DNA from: Geosiphon pyriformis
Lineage: Eukaryota > Glomeromycota > Glomeromycetes > Archaeosporales > Geosiphonaceae
Direction of reading: 5' to 3'
DNA length: 64,000 nucleotides
Assembly: GCA_016748015.1 (NCBI GenBank)
Contig: JAAOMT010000040.1
Span: forward strand, 1-64,000
The position numbers and the translations under genes were made by a program. Of this stretch, positions 1 to 11,925 are shown piece after piece (position 1 is the first letter of the stretch; each line of letters starts with the position of its first letter). Under the pieces are notes generated by a model. That model saw nothing but the letters and a program-made list of their open reading frames with translations. It was not told the DNA's origin and made no database searches.

Positions 1-125
1 TACAATATTAGACACAAAAAAGTTTTATTAAATATCTTTCCGTAATATGCTAGATAGTGTAAATAAACTACGTTGGGAAATTCGTATATTAGGTTCAAAG
101 TTTGAACACATTTCCTTTTATTAAA

Positions 126-1241
126 TTATAAAGCTCTTTCAAAAAGATTCTCCCCAATAATGTTTTCTAGCCCTTTAAATGGTACGCTACATAAAAAATT
201 TCTTACTATTTCTGTAGTTATTCCCGCGATTTTGATAATTACGCCAAATGGAGTAAAAGTTTCACAGAGACCTGATAATCCAGAAGCTGACCATATCAAT
301 TCTGGAGGCTTTATCATTTTGTGCACTATAATATTGTCGAATTCTTTAAGAACATGAAGGGTTAATTCTTCAACTTTTGGCCCACAGATTACTAAAGTCG
401 CAAAGCATTCATATGGGTCTAATCGATCTTTTAAGTTATTATGCGTTTTGTCTAGATCAATTGATAATATATTATTTATTGAATTTTTTCTATCGGAATA
501 GCGATTATTTGAAAGCAAGACCACATCACGAAAGATTAATCGCTCTCCAAGTAAAATGTCGATGCCTGACTCATACCCAGAAAACTCCCATTTTTCCCCT
601 CGTGACATTCTACCACTAGTGAACCAATCTAAAACCACAAGAGAGGAATTTTTGTCTTCTAGCACAAACCTTTGGCGTTGTTTGAACTCAGCGCTACGAA
701 AACATGTCGTTGGTTCTGGTAGTTGAAGCAACAATGAATTTTGGTGAATTCGAGCATGAAGCGATTGCTGTGTTGTTGTTAATTTCGTTAAAAATGTGGG
801 CGATTCTTTCTGATTCAAGTCGGGAGAAGCAGAAATATAAAACTCAAAATCATTGGTGATAGTTCCTAAAGTATTGTTCCCAGTTGATGCTTCATTTTGT
901 GAATTATGAGCATAGTCATTAGTCAATCCCTGAGCTCTTGGACGACTCTTATATACTTTTGTCGAACCTTGAGTAAGTAGCAGTAAGTTTACGCCTTCCT
1001 TACAGTCGATCTTTACTGATACACTATCACCAGACACTAAGCCTCCTCCATATGTCAAAATATATAAAGCGGCCAAAGAAGGACTGTGAGTGCGTGGTGA
1101 AAGAAATTTTAACGGATACGAAGCGTGTAAAGTAGAGAATACCGGTCGAATTTTGCTGCTGAGTGGAATTTCACAAACAACCTCTCCCTGACCAGGTTTC
1201 AACTTTTGTTGATTTTTCATGAAAGGCAAATGTTTGTACAA
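126..1241 (-). CDS. ureD: Urease accessory protein UreD (UreH family)
   Basis: Single open frame of 371 aa. UreD is the scaffold that, with UreF and UreG, delivers nickel to apo-urease in the cytosol, so this gene serves urea breakdown to ammonium. Family features seen: the N-terminal GQGEVVCEIP strand, LYILTYGGGLVSGD (about residues 60-73), the TQGSTKVYKSRP signature (about 91-102), KQRQRFVLE before the second half, and GEKWEFSGYESGIDILLGER in the C-terminal half. Bacterial homologues are usually 270-300 aa. The excess lies mainly in a Ser/Thr/Asn-rich insert at about residues 106-150, which could also be an unspliced in-frame intron. The start chosen is the only Met before the conserved region. 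No other intron is visible, unlike the neighbouring genes. It is divergent from the MCMBP gene. Family assignment is firm; the insert is uncertain. Confidence 0.9.
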   Translation of the reverse strand: MYKHLPFMKNQQKLKPGQGEVVCEIPLSSKIRPVFSTLHASYPLKFLSPRTHSPSLAALYILTYGGGLVSGDSVSVKIDCKEGVNLLLLTQGSTKVYKSRPRAQGLTNDYAHNSQNEASTGNNTLGTITNDFEFYISASPDLNQKESPTFLTKLTTTQQSLHARIHQNSLLLQLPEPTTCFRSAEFKQRQRFVLEDKNSSLVVLDWFTSGRMSRGEKWEFSGYESGIDILLGERLIFRDVVLLSNNRYSDRKNSINNILSIDLDKTHNNLKDRLDPYECFATLVICGPKVEELTLHVLKEFDNIIVHKMIKPPELIWSASGLSGLCETFTPFGVIIKIAGITTEIVRNFLCSVPFKGLENIIGENLFERAL

Positions 1242-1328
1242 TGATCAAAAAATTGCACATTGAAATTGTAAAGATCGGCCAATTGGAAACGCGTCGCAAC
1301 TTCGAAACGCTCTTGAATAATTACAAAA
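1242..1328. promoter_or_regulatory. 87-bp divergent intergenic region (ureD / MCMBP)
   Basis: Only 87 bases separate the ATG of ureD (reading left) from the ATG of the MCMBP gene (reading right), so both 5' ends and core promoters must fit here or overlap coding sequence. I see no clear TATA box. The segment is less AT-rich than the repeat islands. Confidence 0.5.
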
Positions 1329-4148
1329 ATGTATACTATTAAAGATTATGTAGAAAGACCTCTCGACGTAGTCAAGAAACTTTTTGGTAAAGCTAAATGA
1401 TACTCAGAAGTTCAATTTAATAATCAGGTTTTAACATAAAATACTTGGCTTTAGAGGCCAATTGGAGCCCGATAATACCCGCCAGTGGTAGCCACTTTGG
1501 CATTCCTACGAACTTCAAGCAAGTATTCGATACCGAGGAAGCTATTCAACAGGTTTTATACTCTAAGATTGAAGCTGAATTAGTTGTTTCAAAATGAAAA
1601 CCAGAAAGTCAAACATGCATCCTAGATTCCCTCACTAAATGACATAGCAGCGCGAGACATCCCTTCAAATACACTTGTAAGGTTTCGCGCCATGATCCAA
1701 AATTCTGGGTTAGGTCACGAGATTTATGTAAGCGTATTTGAATCGTTGTGTACTAATGGCAATCAGGTATTTCATTCTTTAATCTATTAGCTGTCAGGCT
1801 ATACCTTGCGAAAAGCGAGTGTAATAACTGATCTTTAATTTTAAGCAATGGAATTTGCACAAATACAGCGACGATATTGATCAGGTAATACCATTTTCTG
1901 CCGATATTTATTTTCAAGAATCTTCATATCTTATCTAAATTCTAGGCGAGCCTCCTTAGTCCAGTTTATGATTCTGCAGAGAGCGTATTCGACGAGCGTC
2001 ATCTGTATTATTGTGTATCAGTACCGGGTGAAACTAACTGGGTGAAAGAAATATCCTTAATGAATATATACCACGATTTCTAAGGAAATTTATTTTTATG
2101 ATCCATTCAAAGTTTTCTTGATTCTCTTATACGGATATACAGATATAAATTTATCTCGGCCAAAGAAAAACATATTGAATGTTCGAGGTCTGAACTCTAA
2201 TAAATTATATATATATGTATATATTTTACATTAATATTGATATTTTTTTGTAGACCTTGAACTTTTAACTTCCAATCTATCTATCGATGAAGAGTACCAT
2301 GACGAACACATAATGTCGAAATTTCCATTTCCCAATGAAACTCATGTTTCCGCGATTGTGAAGGTCCAATAACATCCACTTCTGCTACATAACCCAATTT
2401 AGTCTTTTTTTTCTGTTTTATGGTTAAAATGAATACATTTTCAGGTTTACGAAAAAGACGAGTCTTTGAAAGTGTGTGATGTGGTGGAGTTCATTGGCGT
2501 GATTGATCATCCTAGGTTTCCTTTTTTTTTTAAAGTTTCTTTGGATTTAAATCTTTATTGCGTCTTATATGATATTTTTTTATTAGCCAATATCAAGAAG
2601 TATTGGATAATGGTGATTTCATTGAGCCAATCTCGCTTCTACCGGCTCCCCGCATCCACGCAATCTTTTACAGAAAACTACACCATTCCAACAATCCATT
2701 GATCTCATTTTCAAATCTGGATGCCAGTTTGTATTCAAAAGAATGGCAACTCATTTATTGAATCTGAATTATGCTAAATATTATATTTGAATATTGATCA
2801 GCAATCCATCAGGTCAAACAGGCAGCGAAGCTCACCAGAATTGCATTGATAAAGTATATTGCTTCAGCCTTCAAAGAGGACTTGCTAGTAGCTGAGTTTG
2901 TCTTACTTCAACTTCTTTCCCGAACGTAAGAATGGTTTCCCAATGACTTTGTATCAACATATTTCGGACATTTTCATGATTTTTTACTCGACATTACAGT
3001 TATAATCGCCGAGAGGATATAACACTAGGAAAATTTGGCTTAAATATTACAAATATACCACCAGCTAAATTCTCAAATAATGACAGCTTGTCCTCTCGTC
3101 CAATATCATTGACCCACAGTAATCCATTCGCTAGAAATATTGGCACTCTACTTTCTTCACTTTTACCAAAATACCATGATCTTCCCCTAAATCTTTCTAC
3201 GCTTAACAATATTTTTTTCTATCCACAATGCGAGGACGTTTTGCAATCTGGAGTATTCCAAGTCAGTGAAGGAACTTGTTTTTCTATAGATGAGACTGTA
3301 TTAAATGAAGGAAAATTAGGTGATCAGGGTAAGTTCATATTAGAATGGATAATTTACTTCCGATAAGTTATTAAAAAGCTCCACATTTTTTGATTTCCTC
3401 TAGGTGTGCGAAATGCTCAGGTTTTGGCACAAGTTTTAAGGAATCAAAAGTTAAATTACGTGTTTCCATTCAGCAATTTTGAATTCAATATTGATATCGG
3501 GTTAATTATATTGTCGAACGCTAAAAGCCTTTTCCCCGTAAATATTCTAATATTTTCGTTTTTATCGATGTCAAAGATTATATGTTCAACGATCGTAATA
3601 ACTTTGCTTACCTTCTAGGCTGACTGTGCCATTCCTCTTGATCATTCAATGGGAATAAATACAACGCCGTCTCCAAGCCCAGACACTATGAATAACTTTA
3701 GGAAATATTTGAGTATCATGCGTCATTCAGAGTATTTAATTCCTGAGAATATCGCTGAGGCAATGATCATTTTCTTAATTTTGAAATTTCAAAGAAAACT
3801 CGCTCCCAATAATTTTCCCAAAATTTTTTGCAGTTTATTCAACGTCAATTTGTTAGTCAACGACAAGAAGCATCTCGGGAAGGTACCCCTTTAATGACTC
3901 CTGAGGATTTATTTTTCCGAATGAACCTAGCAAGGCACGTAAATCATTATTGTAAATCCTCGAATGACATTGACATGGTATTTTATAATCACTCATTTAC
4001 TGATTTGGTTTATCGAATTGCTCACAGATTGGTTACTTTAAGCTTCGGTGAAGTAGAACTAACAACGGAGTTGTGGAATTATACCCAAAAGTTGGATCGA
4101 GCCCGTCAACAGCGAATTGAACAGATTGGGCTAGCACCTACGGAATAA
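1329..4148 (+). CDS. MCM complex-binding protein (MCMBP / ETG1 / Mcb1 family)
   Basis: Spliced gene. Model exons: 1329-1386, 1455-1552, 1626-1766, 1846-1884, 1946-2027, 2143-2187 (tentative), 2254-2363, 2445-2515, 2587-2726, 2802-2925, 3000-3328, 3404-3537, 3619-3759, 3834-3934, 4028-4148; total 577 codons plus stop with all phases closing. MCMBP binds MCM2-7 subunits in the nucleus and acts in replication and sister-chromatid cohesion. Family landmarks: N-terminal NWSPIIPASG, the SLNDIAARDIPSNTLVRFR block, VYEKDESLKVCDVVEFIGV, LLPAPRIHAIFYRKLHH, the YNRREDITLGKFGLNI segment, GTCFSIDETVLNEGKL, and the C-terminal LVTLSFGEVEL block. The exon 5/6 junction is uncertain because GGGTGAAA occurs twice at the donor. 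Introns 3760-3833 and 3935-4027 begin with GC, not GT. The human protein is somewhat longer (about 640 aa). Identity is firm; the exact model is less so. Confidence 0.87.
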
Positions 4149-4471
4149 AGTAGCAAAACTTTTGTCCATTTTGTCTGAAATTCTAAATCAAGCATAAAAG
4201 TACAAATTAAGCTTAACTGAAACAGTTTAAAGATCCAAATAGTTAATTAAAGTAATGCAAAAGTGCTATTATCGGCTAATACAAAGTGCAAATTGATATG
4301 GATAATTTATCATGGTTGCAGGTCGCCGTTTAGTTGAGAAAATTTCTGTCGGCAGTTGAATATAGCATAGGCCTGCTAATATTTAATAGATACCGATGGG
4401 GGCTAAACTATCTAGGCGTTTTTCAAAGTAGTTCTCAAACAAAAATCGTCCTCCATTTTTAGGAATTATTT
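4149..4471. other. Convergent 3' intergenic region
   Basis: 323 bases between the stop of the MCMBP gene and the stop of the sugar transporter gene, which converge here. No open frame or repeat stands out. The shared 3' UTRs presumably lie here. Confidence 0.5.
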
Positions 4472-6860
4472 TCAAGCTTTCCATAATTTTATAGACAGAA
4501 TTCCTGCAATCAATGCCATTAACCCTCCAAATCTGAGCACAAACCCAATAGCATCCTTATTCGAATTTACATCAACTTCATCAACAAGACTTTTTTCAGA
4601 TCCAGGTTCTATTATGGCAAACACAACGCTACTGAAAAAAGTAACCAAAAATTGAGGTAGCACTATATAAATGTTGTGTATACCCAGTAATGTGCCAGCA
4701 TCGCATGAGATTTGACTTGAATCGTAATCTCCTGTGAATGATACTAAATGTTCTTCACTTTGTATATTAGTTGTTTCGACTAATCCATAAGAAATCTCAT
4801 CAGGTTCCACAACTTCGTTGTTGCATTGCAGTGATCCAGTCCCCAACTGGCGAGAATTTTTAGCTATAAATTCACCTAAAAGGGAAAAAGGTGCCCACAT
4901 TGCAGTTGCCCATGATATTCCCAGAATCCCATATAAGAATGTTGCTTCGGCAACTGTGTTCGTAAACCATGTTCCTAACATTACAAATGCTACAATAAAG
5001 TGAGAAAGGGTCCACATCTTTGGTAAAGTGAGAAAAGGCAGCGGTAATCTTAGATTCTCCCAATTAAAGTGTGAACGATTGGTACAAGTGAACTTTGTGT
5101 CCCCCGATGGACTGATGATGAAAGGTAACAGAAAGGATGCCATCAAACTGACCAAAGAATGAACTAATAGCGCAAAAGAGCCCGCTCGAGTTCCTACTTC
5201 TGAAGATGGTTTTCCTACAGTACGAGTGTAAACTTCAGCGACCCAAGTTGTAGAGTAAATTAGAAAAGGAAACCATCCAATCCATGCAAAAAATTGTACA
5301 TTGCAGATGTTTTGCACGGGTTCTGGAAGGTTTCGAATGGATTTTACAACAGAAGTTATTGTTTCAAATGTGTAAGAAAGGACGCTGATCGACTCCTTTT
5401 GACTGAGAAAATAAACTTATTGTTATTTAATCGCAAAATGATATATATATCAAATTGGAATATTTTAATTTCAAACCTGCCATCATAATTCACTTTTTCC
5501 TTGACGGCCCACCAAGTGAGCGCGTTACAAGATAGTAAAACAAGAGAGGCGAGAATGCATAAAACTTTCAAATTTGTATTGCCAAAAAATGGAAAGATTG
5601 CCGGTAATTCGACAAAGCCCCTTTTTTAATTGAATTTGCACCAAAAATTATTAAGATCTTCATAATAGGTAAAATACAAAGTCCTTTCCTCACATGAAAT
5701 ATCCCATAGCACTTCCAATTACACCCATTTTTCCAGCCCAAGCTGTCCCCTCTTCCTGTTGTGATGGCGGCAAACAGTCGACAATTAAAGCACGAGAGGT
5801 TGCTTGAACTTTGAATGTATTTTATGAGTGATATATTCATCCTGATATATTTGAAGGAGAATTTATTAAATACCTATGTTGATCGCGAAATCCAAGACGT
5901 AGATAGATATTACGGCCAACCAAATTGTCAATGTGCTCTAAAATCAGAAGTATTAATATAAAAACAATTTGAGAAGCTAGTTGAAATCGTATTTCTTACC
6001 GCAAAAGAATTTTCTCCGAAAATTCCAAAAATAATTTCTTTGGTCCAACCAATCAATATGAGTATAAATGCTACCACCAGACTACCGACAATCATGAAAG
6101 GCCGCCGACGACCATATTGCGAATTAGATTTATCTGAAAGCACCCCCACTATTGGCTGCATTATTAGACCTTTGATAAATCAATATAAATATCAAAGATT
6201 TTTATATAAATATCAAACCCAAAGTAGAAATTGAGAATATTTACCTGAAAGCGGTCCAGCAAGCCATACCAAAGAAGTTAGAGCTTTTGATAGGCCTAAG
6301 CTAAGTAGGTAAGGCGTACCTAGTTTTCAGGAGGATTACTGATTATGGTGGGAGAACTATGAGAAAGATATGGAAAAATAAAACTTTCGGACAGACCATA
6401 AGCTAATTCTACGGACCCTAATAGTATTCAATTATGAATTTTGATCAGGAATTCGAAAGAACCATGAAATCAACGAACTTTAAAATGATAAACTTACAAG
6501 TAAACGACACACTAGATGAAAAAAAAATTATTTATATAAAATATATACCTCAATGTGATTTTTTGTAAATGGCACAATGTTTAGTTGAAAAATAGGAACC
6601 CAAACTTTGAAGATCTTTCAGCCCAACATAGTCTCATAAACTCACCCCAGTAGGAACGACGTCAATAAAATCAATTTTACAGTTTTATTGTTTCCTTTTA
6701 TTGAGCCAAGGGGGCTTTTTCCTTCTAGTTGTTGGAAATGAGTATTGGCGCTTTCTTGAGCGTTGAGATTAATATGCTCTTGATCCAGACCAGCTATATC
6801 ATTGTAGGAAAGTTTAGCAGAATTAGAAGAAATGGAGGAACGTGGTGAAAGACTTTGCAT
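4472..6860 (-). CDS. Sucrose/alpha-glucoside-type proton symporter (GPH/SUT family, MFS)
   Basis: Nine-exon gene on the minus strand: 6860-6646, 6511-6498, 6417-6397, 6319-6245, 6169-6000, 5937-5874, 5808-5694, 5620-5477, 5402-4472; 1749 nt, 582 aa, all phases closing. Proteins of this family are plasma-membrane sugar/H+ symporters; S. pombe Sut1 and plant SUTs belong to it. Seen in order: a polar cytosolic N-terminus (residues 1-60), WSVELAYGTPYLLSLGLSK in TM1-TM2, the loop GVLSDKSNSQYGRRRPF at 117-133 carrying the RxGRR-type signature, VDCLPPSQQEEGTAWAGKMG in mid-protein, and further hydrophobic helices consistent with about 12 TMs. A large cytosolic loop rich in Glu and Ser lies in the last exon. 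Exons 2 and 3 are only 14 and 21 nt. Substrate is not readable from sequence; sucrose, maltose or another disaccharide is likely. Divergent from NTE1. Confidence 0.88.
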
Positions 6861-7059
6861 CGCACGGATTTATGGTTAAAAAGGTGAGAATTTCGTTTTT
6901 AGCAATTTGAATGGTTCAGCCATTTTACTCGAATCAACTTTCAGATCAACCAAACATATGCCTAAATTTATCTAATACCATTGTGTCGATATTTGGGTCA
7001 ATCCTAAACCCTATTTTAGCACCACACACTCTTAAAAACGATTCGCTTATTACTCTCAG
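6861..7059. promoter_or_regulatory. 199-bp divergent promoter region (sugar transporter / NTE1)
   Basis: The start codons of the transporter (left) and the NTE1 gene (right) are 199 bases apart on opposite strands, so both promoters share this interval. No recognisable operator or TATA box was identified. Confidence 0.5.
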
Positions 7060-10000
7060 ATGGACGAACCACCACCTGTGAATAACACCATGTATGATGA
7101 AGGGGGAGCTCTTTACACTATTGCTGTGTTCATCTTCGCTACTTTGCCTACTTGGTTTCTTTCTTTTGTGTCCTTCACCACCATAACCTTGCCAACTTGG
7201 ATATTCACAATACTTTCGTGGTCCTTCACTTTGCAATTAAATTTTACAACCTTGGTCCTATTCTTTGGGGCTGTTTTCACTGTTGTTTATTTGATAGTTC
7301 GTTATCTTCTGTTGACTACGTATTCGCGTCTTCCAGCCGAGGCACCTCAACCAACAGGTCCTTCCTATGATTTACATCCTGACGTTGTTGGAAATAACGA
7401 AGAATTATTAAAGAATTATCCTGACGAGCTTCTAAGCAGATTTTTGGAGGCCATAAAAGTATTTGGTTATCTTGAAAAACCTGTTTTTCATGAATTAGCT
7501 CGACATTTACAAACCCGAAAATTATTGGCAGGGGATACTTTAGTCTTGGAAAAAGAAAGATCATTCTACATTGTTGTTGATGGCTACGTTCAAGTCTTTG
7601 TCAAGACAGCGAATAAAGAGGATATTGTTCCTGATCCATTTGAAAGTGATGAATACAATAAGGGCTATCAACTTTTAAATGAAGTTGGAGAGGGTGGCAC
7701 ATTATCTAGTCTTTTTACAATTTTGTCTTTATTTACCGATGATATTGAACTACGATATGATGAGAATGAGCCAGAACATACAAATAAAGAAAAAGAGGGG
7801 GAAGATATCCAGCCTCCTAATAAATCTTCGTCTAAGATAAATGTGAATAATGGATCTTATGGAATCCCTACAGACCAAAAGGACTGGCCAATAGCCTTTA
7901 CAGATTTAGACGAATCTGATAATCCTGATCGCGTTGATGGAAAAAATAAAAAAGGGACAACAAGGAATCCCGAAACTCCATCAACTCGCCTAAGGTGGGA
8001 CGACTCTGAAATTAGGCCAAAATTAGCAAGAAGATTATCCATGAAAGAAAATATTACATCTGTGCATCCGAATATTGTTGCCAGATCTACTGTAGACACT
8101 ACGTTAGCTGTTATTCCAGCAGAAGCCTTTCATAAACTAACCGAGAAGTTTCCCAATTCTGTAGCTCACATTGTTCAAGTTATTTTGACGCGATTTCAGC
8201 GTCTTACATTTTGGACTGGCTACAAATATCTCGGGCTTACCAAAGACCTTTTGAGAACTGAAAAGCTGATGAACGAAATAGCTAGTTATGGGCTCCCATC
8301 AAACTTTTTTAGGCCAGGGAGTATGGAACGACTTCGTCGTAGATTTGTAGGTGGCACCAAAAAATACTCCAGAGAAAATCCCAATGATGATTTGGAGATG
8401 AGTGACAGTGGGCTGATATTCAAAAATAAAAAATCAAAAACAAGCTTGCGGCCGGGAAAACCTTTTTTCTACGAAAATCCAACTATTTCAGAATCGGCTG
8501 TTCCTTTAGCTAGTAATTTCCCAAAGGATTCACGTATTTATTCAAATGAGAAATATCTCCAAATTCCTACTCGATCACACGTTCTTCCTACAACGAAATC
8601 TACATTTGATAGTCGAGATTACGATGCCCAGGATGATATGTACCTTCGGGAATCTGTCTTGGAAGGTATCTCAAAAAGCATTGGTCTCATTCAGCCGGTT
8701 ATGAATTCCATAAAGAATAGAGGTACTTTCTCTGATCAAAGCTCTCTACAAAATTCCCTCGACTCTACCAATGGAGGCTTATCTCAGCTCACTGGATTTA
8801 ATCCTTTAAGCAGCATGTCCTCCCTTATGGAGATTCCTGATGATGATTCGATTGCGGAAACCATATCCTCAATTACTAGCAAGTTTGATAATGATGTGGA
8901 AATTCTTTTTTATCCGAAAGGCACTTCCCTTGTTAAAGAAGGAGAAAGAAATGTGGGATTATTCTTTGTAATTGATGGACTTTTGGACGTGTCTGTAAGC
9001 TCTAATGAAAAAGATTTCCTTGGTAGCTCTTTATCACCGGCACCCTTGGAAGCTTTAAGCGGCTCAACCTCTGAGCATAAAAGAAAAGAATATACTGCTA
9101 ACACGTCATCAAATACAGATAAAAGCTTATTTATGATAAAACCTGGTGGTCTCGCTGGATATCTGGCAGCATTAACAGGATTTCCGTCTTTCGTTAACAT
9201 TCGAGCTAGCACGGATACTTATGTTGGATTTTTGTCAAAGAATTCCCTCCACCGTCTTATGGAAAAAAATCCTAATGCATTATTAACTCTTGCTAAGCGA
9301 TTAATCAGTTTATTATCACCTTTGGGTATGTGGCTTCCGAAGTTTTTTAAAAAAAGTCAAGATTAAAACAATACTTATTAAATACAGCATCTTCCATTTA
9401 TAGTCCTTCAGATTGATTTTGCGCTGGACTGGATACAGGTTAATGCTGGCCAAGTTTTATATTCTAAAGGGGATTCAAGTGATTCTATTTATATTGTCCT
9501 TAACGGCCGTGTTCGAGCTATTAATGAAGGTGAAAAGGGCGCTATTGATATTTTGGGTGAATATGGCCAGGGCCAGAGTATTGGGGAGCTAGAAGTCATG
9601 AGTAAGCAAATCCTTTTTTTAGAGAAGTTAGTTATATCGAATTTCCAATCCTAAAGTTTTATCAATTGAAAAGTTGGAACACCACGTCCTTACACCCTAC
9701 ATGCTATCCGTGACACCGAACTTGCACGAATGCCAAAAACATTATTTAATGCTCTTTCCTCACGTCACCCCGAAATTACCCTTCAAATATCTCGAATAAT
9801 TGCTTCCAGAGCGCGTTTGCAACAAGAACGGGAATTCAATCTTAGCCATGGTAACACGAGTGCCGAATTGGGTAAAAACAATACGAATCTTAAAACTGTT
9901 GGAATACTACCTGTAGACGGTCGTGTTCCAGTTATTGAATTCGCACATAAAGTGAAGAATGCATTGGCACGAAATAATACAAGAGCAACCTTACTCAATC

Positions 10001-11925
10001 AAGCGACCGTTGTTGGTATACTTGAAAAACATGCCTTCAGTAGAATGGGAAGGCTAAAACTAGTAAGTTGGCTAGCGGAGCAGGAAGAAGACGTGCAAAT
10101 CGTCTTATATTTAGCCGATGGTGGACCCAACTCTTCTTGGACACAAACTTGTATTCGCCAAGTAAGATAAGATTTTACGTTATTGAATATCACTATTTAT
10201 TTCTAACATTAATGTTGCTCATGCCATTTGAAGGCTGACTGTATTTTATTAGTTGGCTTAGGTGATAGCAATCCTGGAATTGGTGAGTATGAGCGTTTTT
10301 TAATTGGAGCGAAAACGACAGCTCGCAAGGAGTTGGTTTTATTGCATGCCGAACGACATTGTTCGCCAGGAACTACCCGTCAATGGTTGAAGGTAATTAA
10401 GGCGTTTCAAGATTTCCAACATACTTCATGTCTATTAATAGTTCAATTTGCAATTAGAATCGTCTATGGATACATGCACATCATCATGTTCAAATGACCT
10501 TAGTTGAAAAGCCAACTATGCTCGGTGAACAATCACGTAAAAATACCTTAATGAACCTCCGAGATCATATATCCAGGTATTATCCCAGAAGAATCTCGAA
10601 ACGCTCCCCTACCACTTATACTGGTAATCGAAGTGATTTTGCCAGGTTTGTAATAAATTCTGAAGCTTACGCATTAACAATTTTTACTTTCAATAATTAA
10701 ATTTCAATTCTCGGTTTCCGTAATCCATTCTCAGACTGGCACGTCGCCTTTGCGGGAAGTCGGTAGGACTTGTCCTTGGAGGTGGGGGCGCACGGGGAAT
10801 AGCACATATAGGTGTCATCCGTGCTTTAGAAGAAGCTGGTATTCCAATTGATATGGTTGGGGGTACTAGCATTGGTGCTTTTATGGGTGGCCTATACGCG
10901 CGTGATTCAGACAATGTAGCTATTTTTGGACGTGCAAAAGCTTTTTCAGGACGAATGAGCTCTAAATGGAGACAAGTTATGGATTTGACATACCCCGTCA
11001 CTGCTTGGTTTACAGGTAGCATTCATGATGAATTTTTGTAGGTATCAATTGTTTATTTTGTTGGTTAATTAGAATTGCTTCTTATTGTCTCATTTTGACA
11101 CAGGACATGAATTTAATCGAACAATATGGAAATCGTTTTTTGATACACAAATTGAGGACTTTTGGCTTTCCTATTACTGTATAACTACTAATATTACATG
11201 GTCTCGTATGGAGGTTCATCAAAGTGGATATGCGTGGCGTTATGTACGAGCTTCCATGTCCCTCGCTGCTTATCTTCCTCCCCTGTGCGATAACGGGCAT
11301 TTACTTTTAGATGGCGGATATATGGATAATCTCCCGGTTTGCATGGTTTTCTCGCATTTTTCAATTTAATGTGCAACAAGAGATAATAAAAAGAATGGTA
11401 ATATTAATAGGTTAGTGTAATGAAATCTATGGGAGCTGACACCATATTCGCGGTTGACGTTGCCAGTCATGATGACACTTCACCTGTATTTTATGGCGAC
11501 TCGATATCTGGCTGGTGGGTTCTTCTCAATCGGTTTAACCCATTCAGACGTCAAGCCAAAATTCCCACAATGGCAGATATACAGTCGCGTCTTGCTTATG
11601 TTTCAAGCGTAAAGACCCTGGAGGATGCCAAATCAATACCTGGATGCTTATATATGCCGATTCCAGTACAACAGTACGTATGATTCTGATCAATTTCTGA
11701 ATTTTGAGTCTTTAGTGAATATGACTAATAATTCAGATGACTGCCTGTTCGGACAGATATGCTACTTTGGAATTCTCGAAATTTTCTGAAATCTTTGAAG
11801 TAGGCTATAAAGCGGGGAAGGAGATGCTAAAACAGTTTCAGGAAGAGGGCAAACTGAAATCTGTTTTGGACGAAAAGCCGACAGGATCAAAGAGAGGACG
11901 TATTCGAAGAAGAAACAGTGTCTAA
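7060..11925 (+). CDS. NTE1: Lysophospholipase NTE1 (neuropathy target esterase family, patatin domain)
   Basis: Nine exons: 7060-9325, 9404-9601, 9674-10161, 10234-10392, 10458-10645, 10735-11015, 11104-11336, 11411-11673, 11757-11925; 4245 nt, 1414 aa, phases close. NTE1 is an ER-membrane serine esterase that deacylates phosphatidylcholine to glycerophosphocholine. Seen: N-terminal membrane segments (about residues 15-85), cyclic-nucleotide-binding-like domain 1 (about 124-230), a long polar linker, domain 2 from about residue 615 ([20 protein letters not shown]), domain 3 in exon 2 ([20 protein letters not shown]), then the patatin domain with the oxyanion loop GGGGARG (1115-1121), nucleophile Ser1145 in GGTSIGA and catalytic Asp1263 in DGGY. 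All catalytic residues are intact. The C-terminus is basic (KRGRIRRR). Length lies between the S. pombe and S. cerevisiae proteins. The exon 1 frame runs on to a stop at 9366 unless the GTATGT donor at 9326 is used. Confidence 0.95.

Noticed and set aside
4472-5317. Transporter as a single-exon 281-aa protein
   Set aside because: This is only the last exon; it starts in mid-protein and upstream exons restore the conserved N-terminal half.
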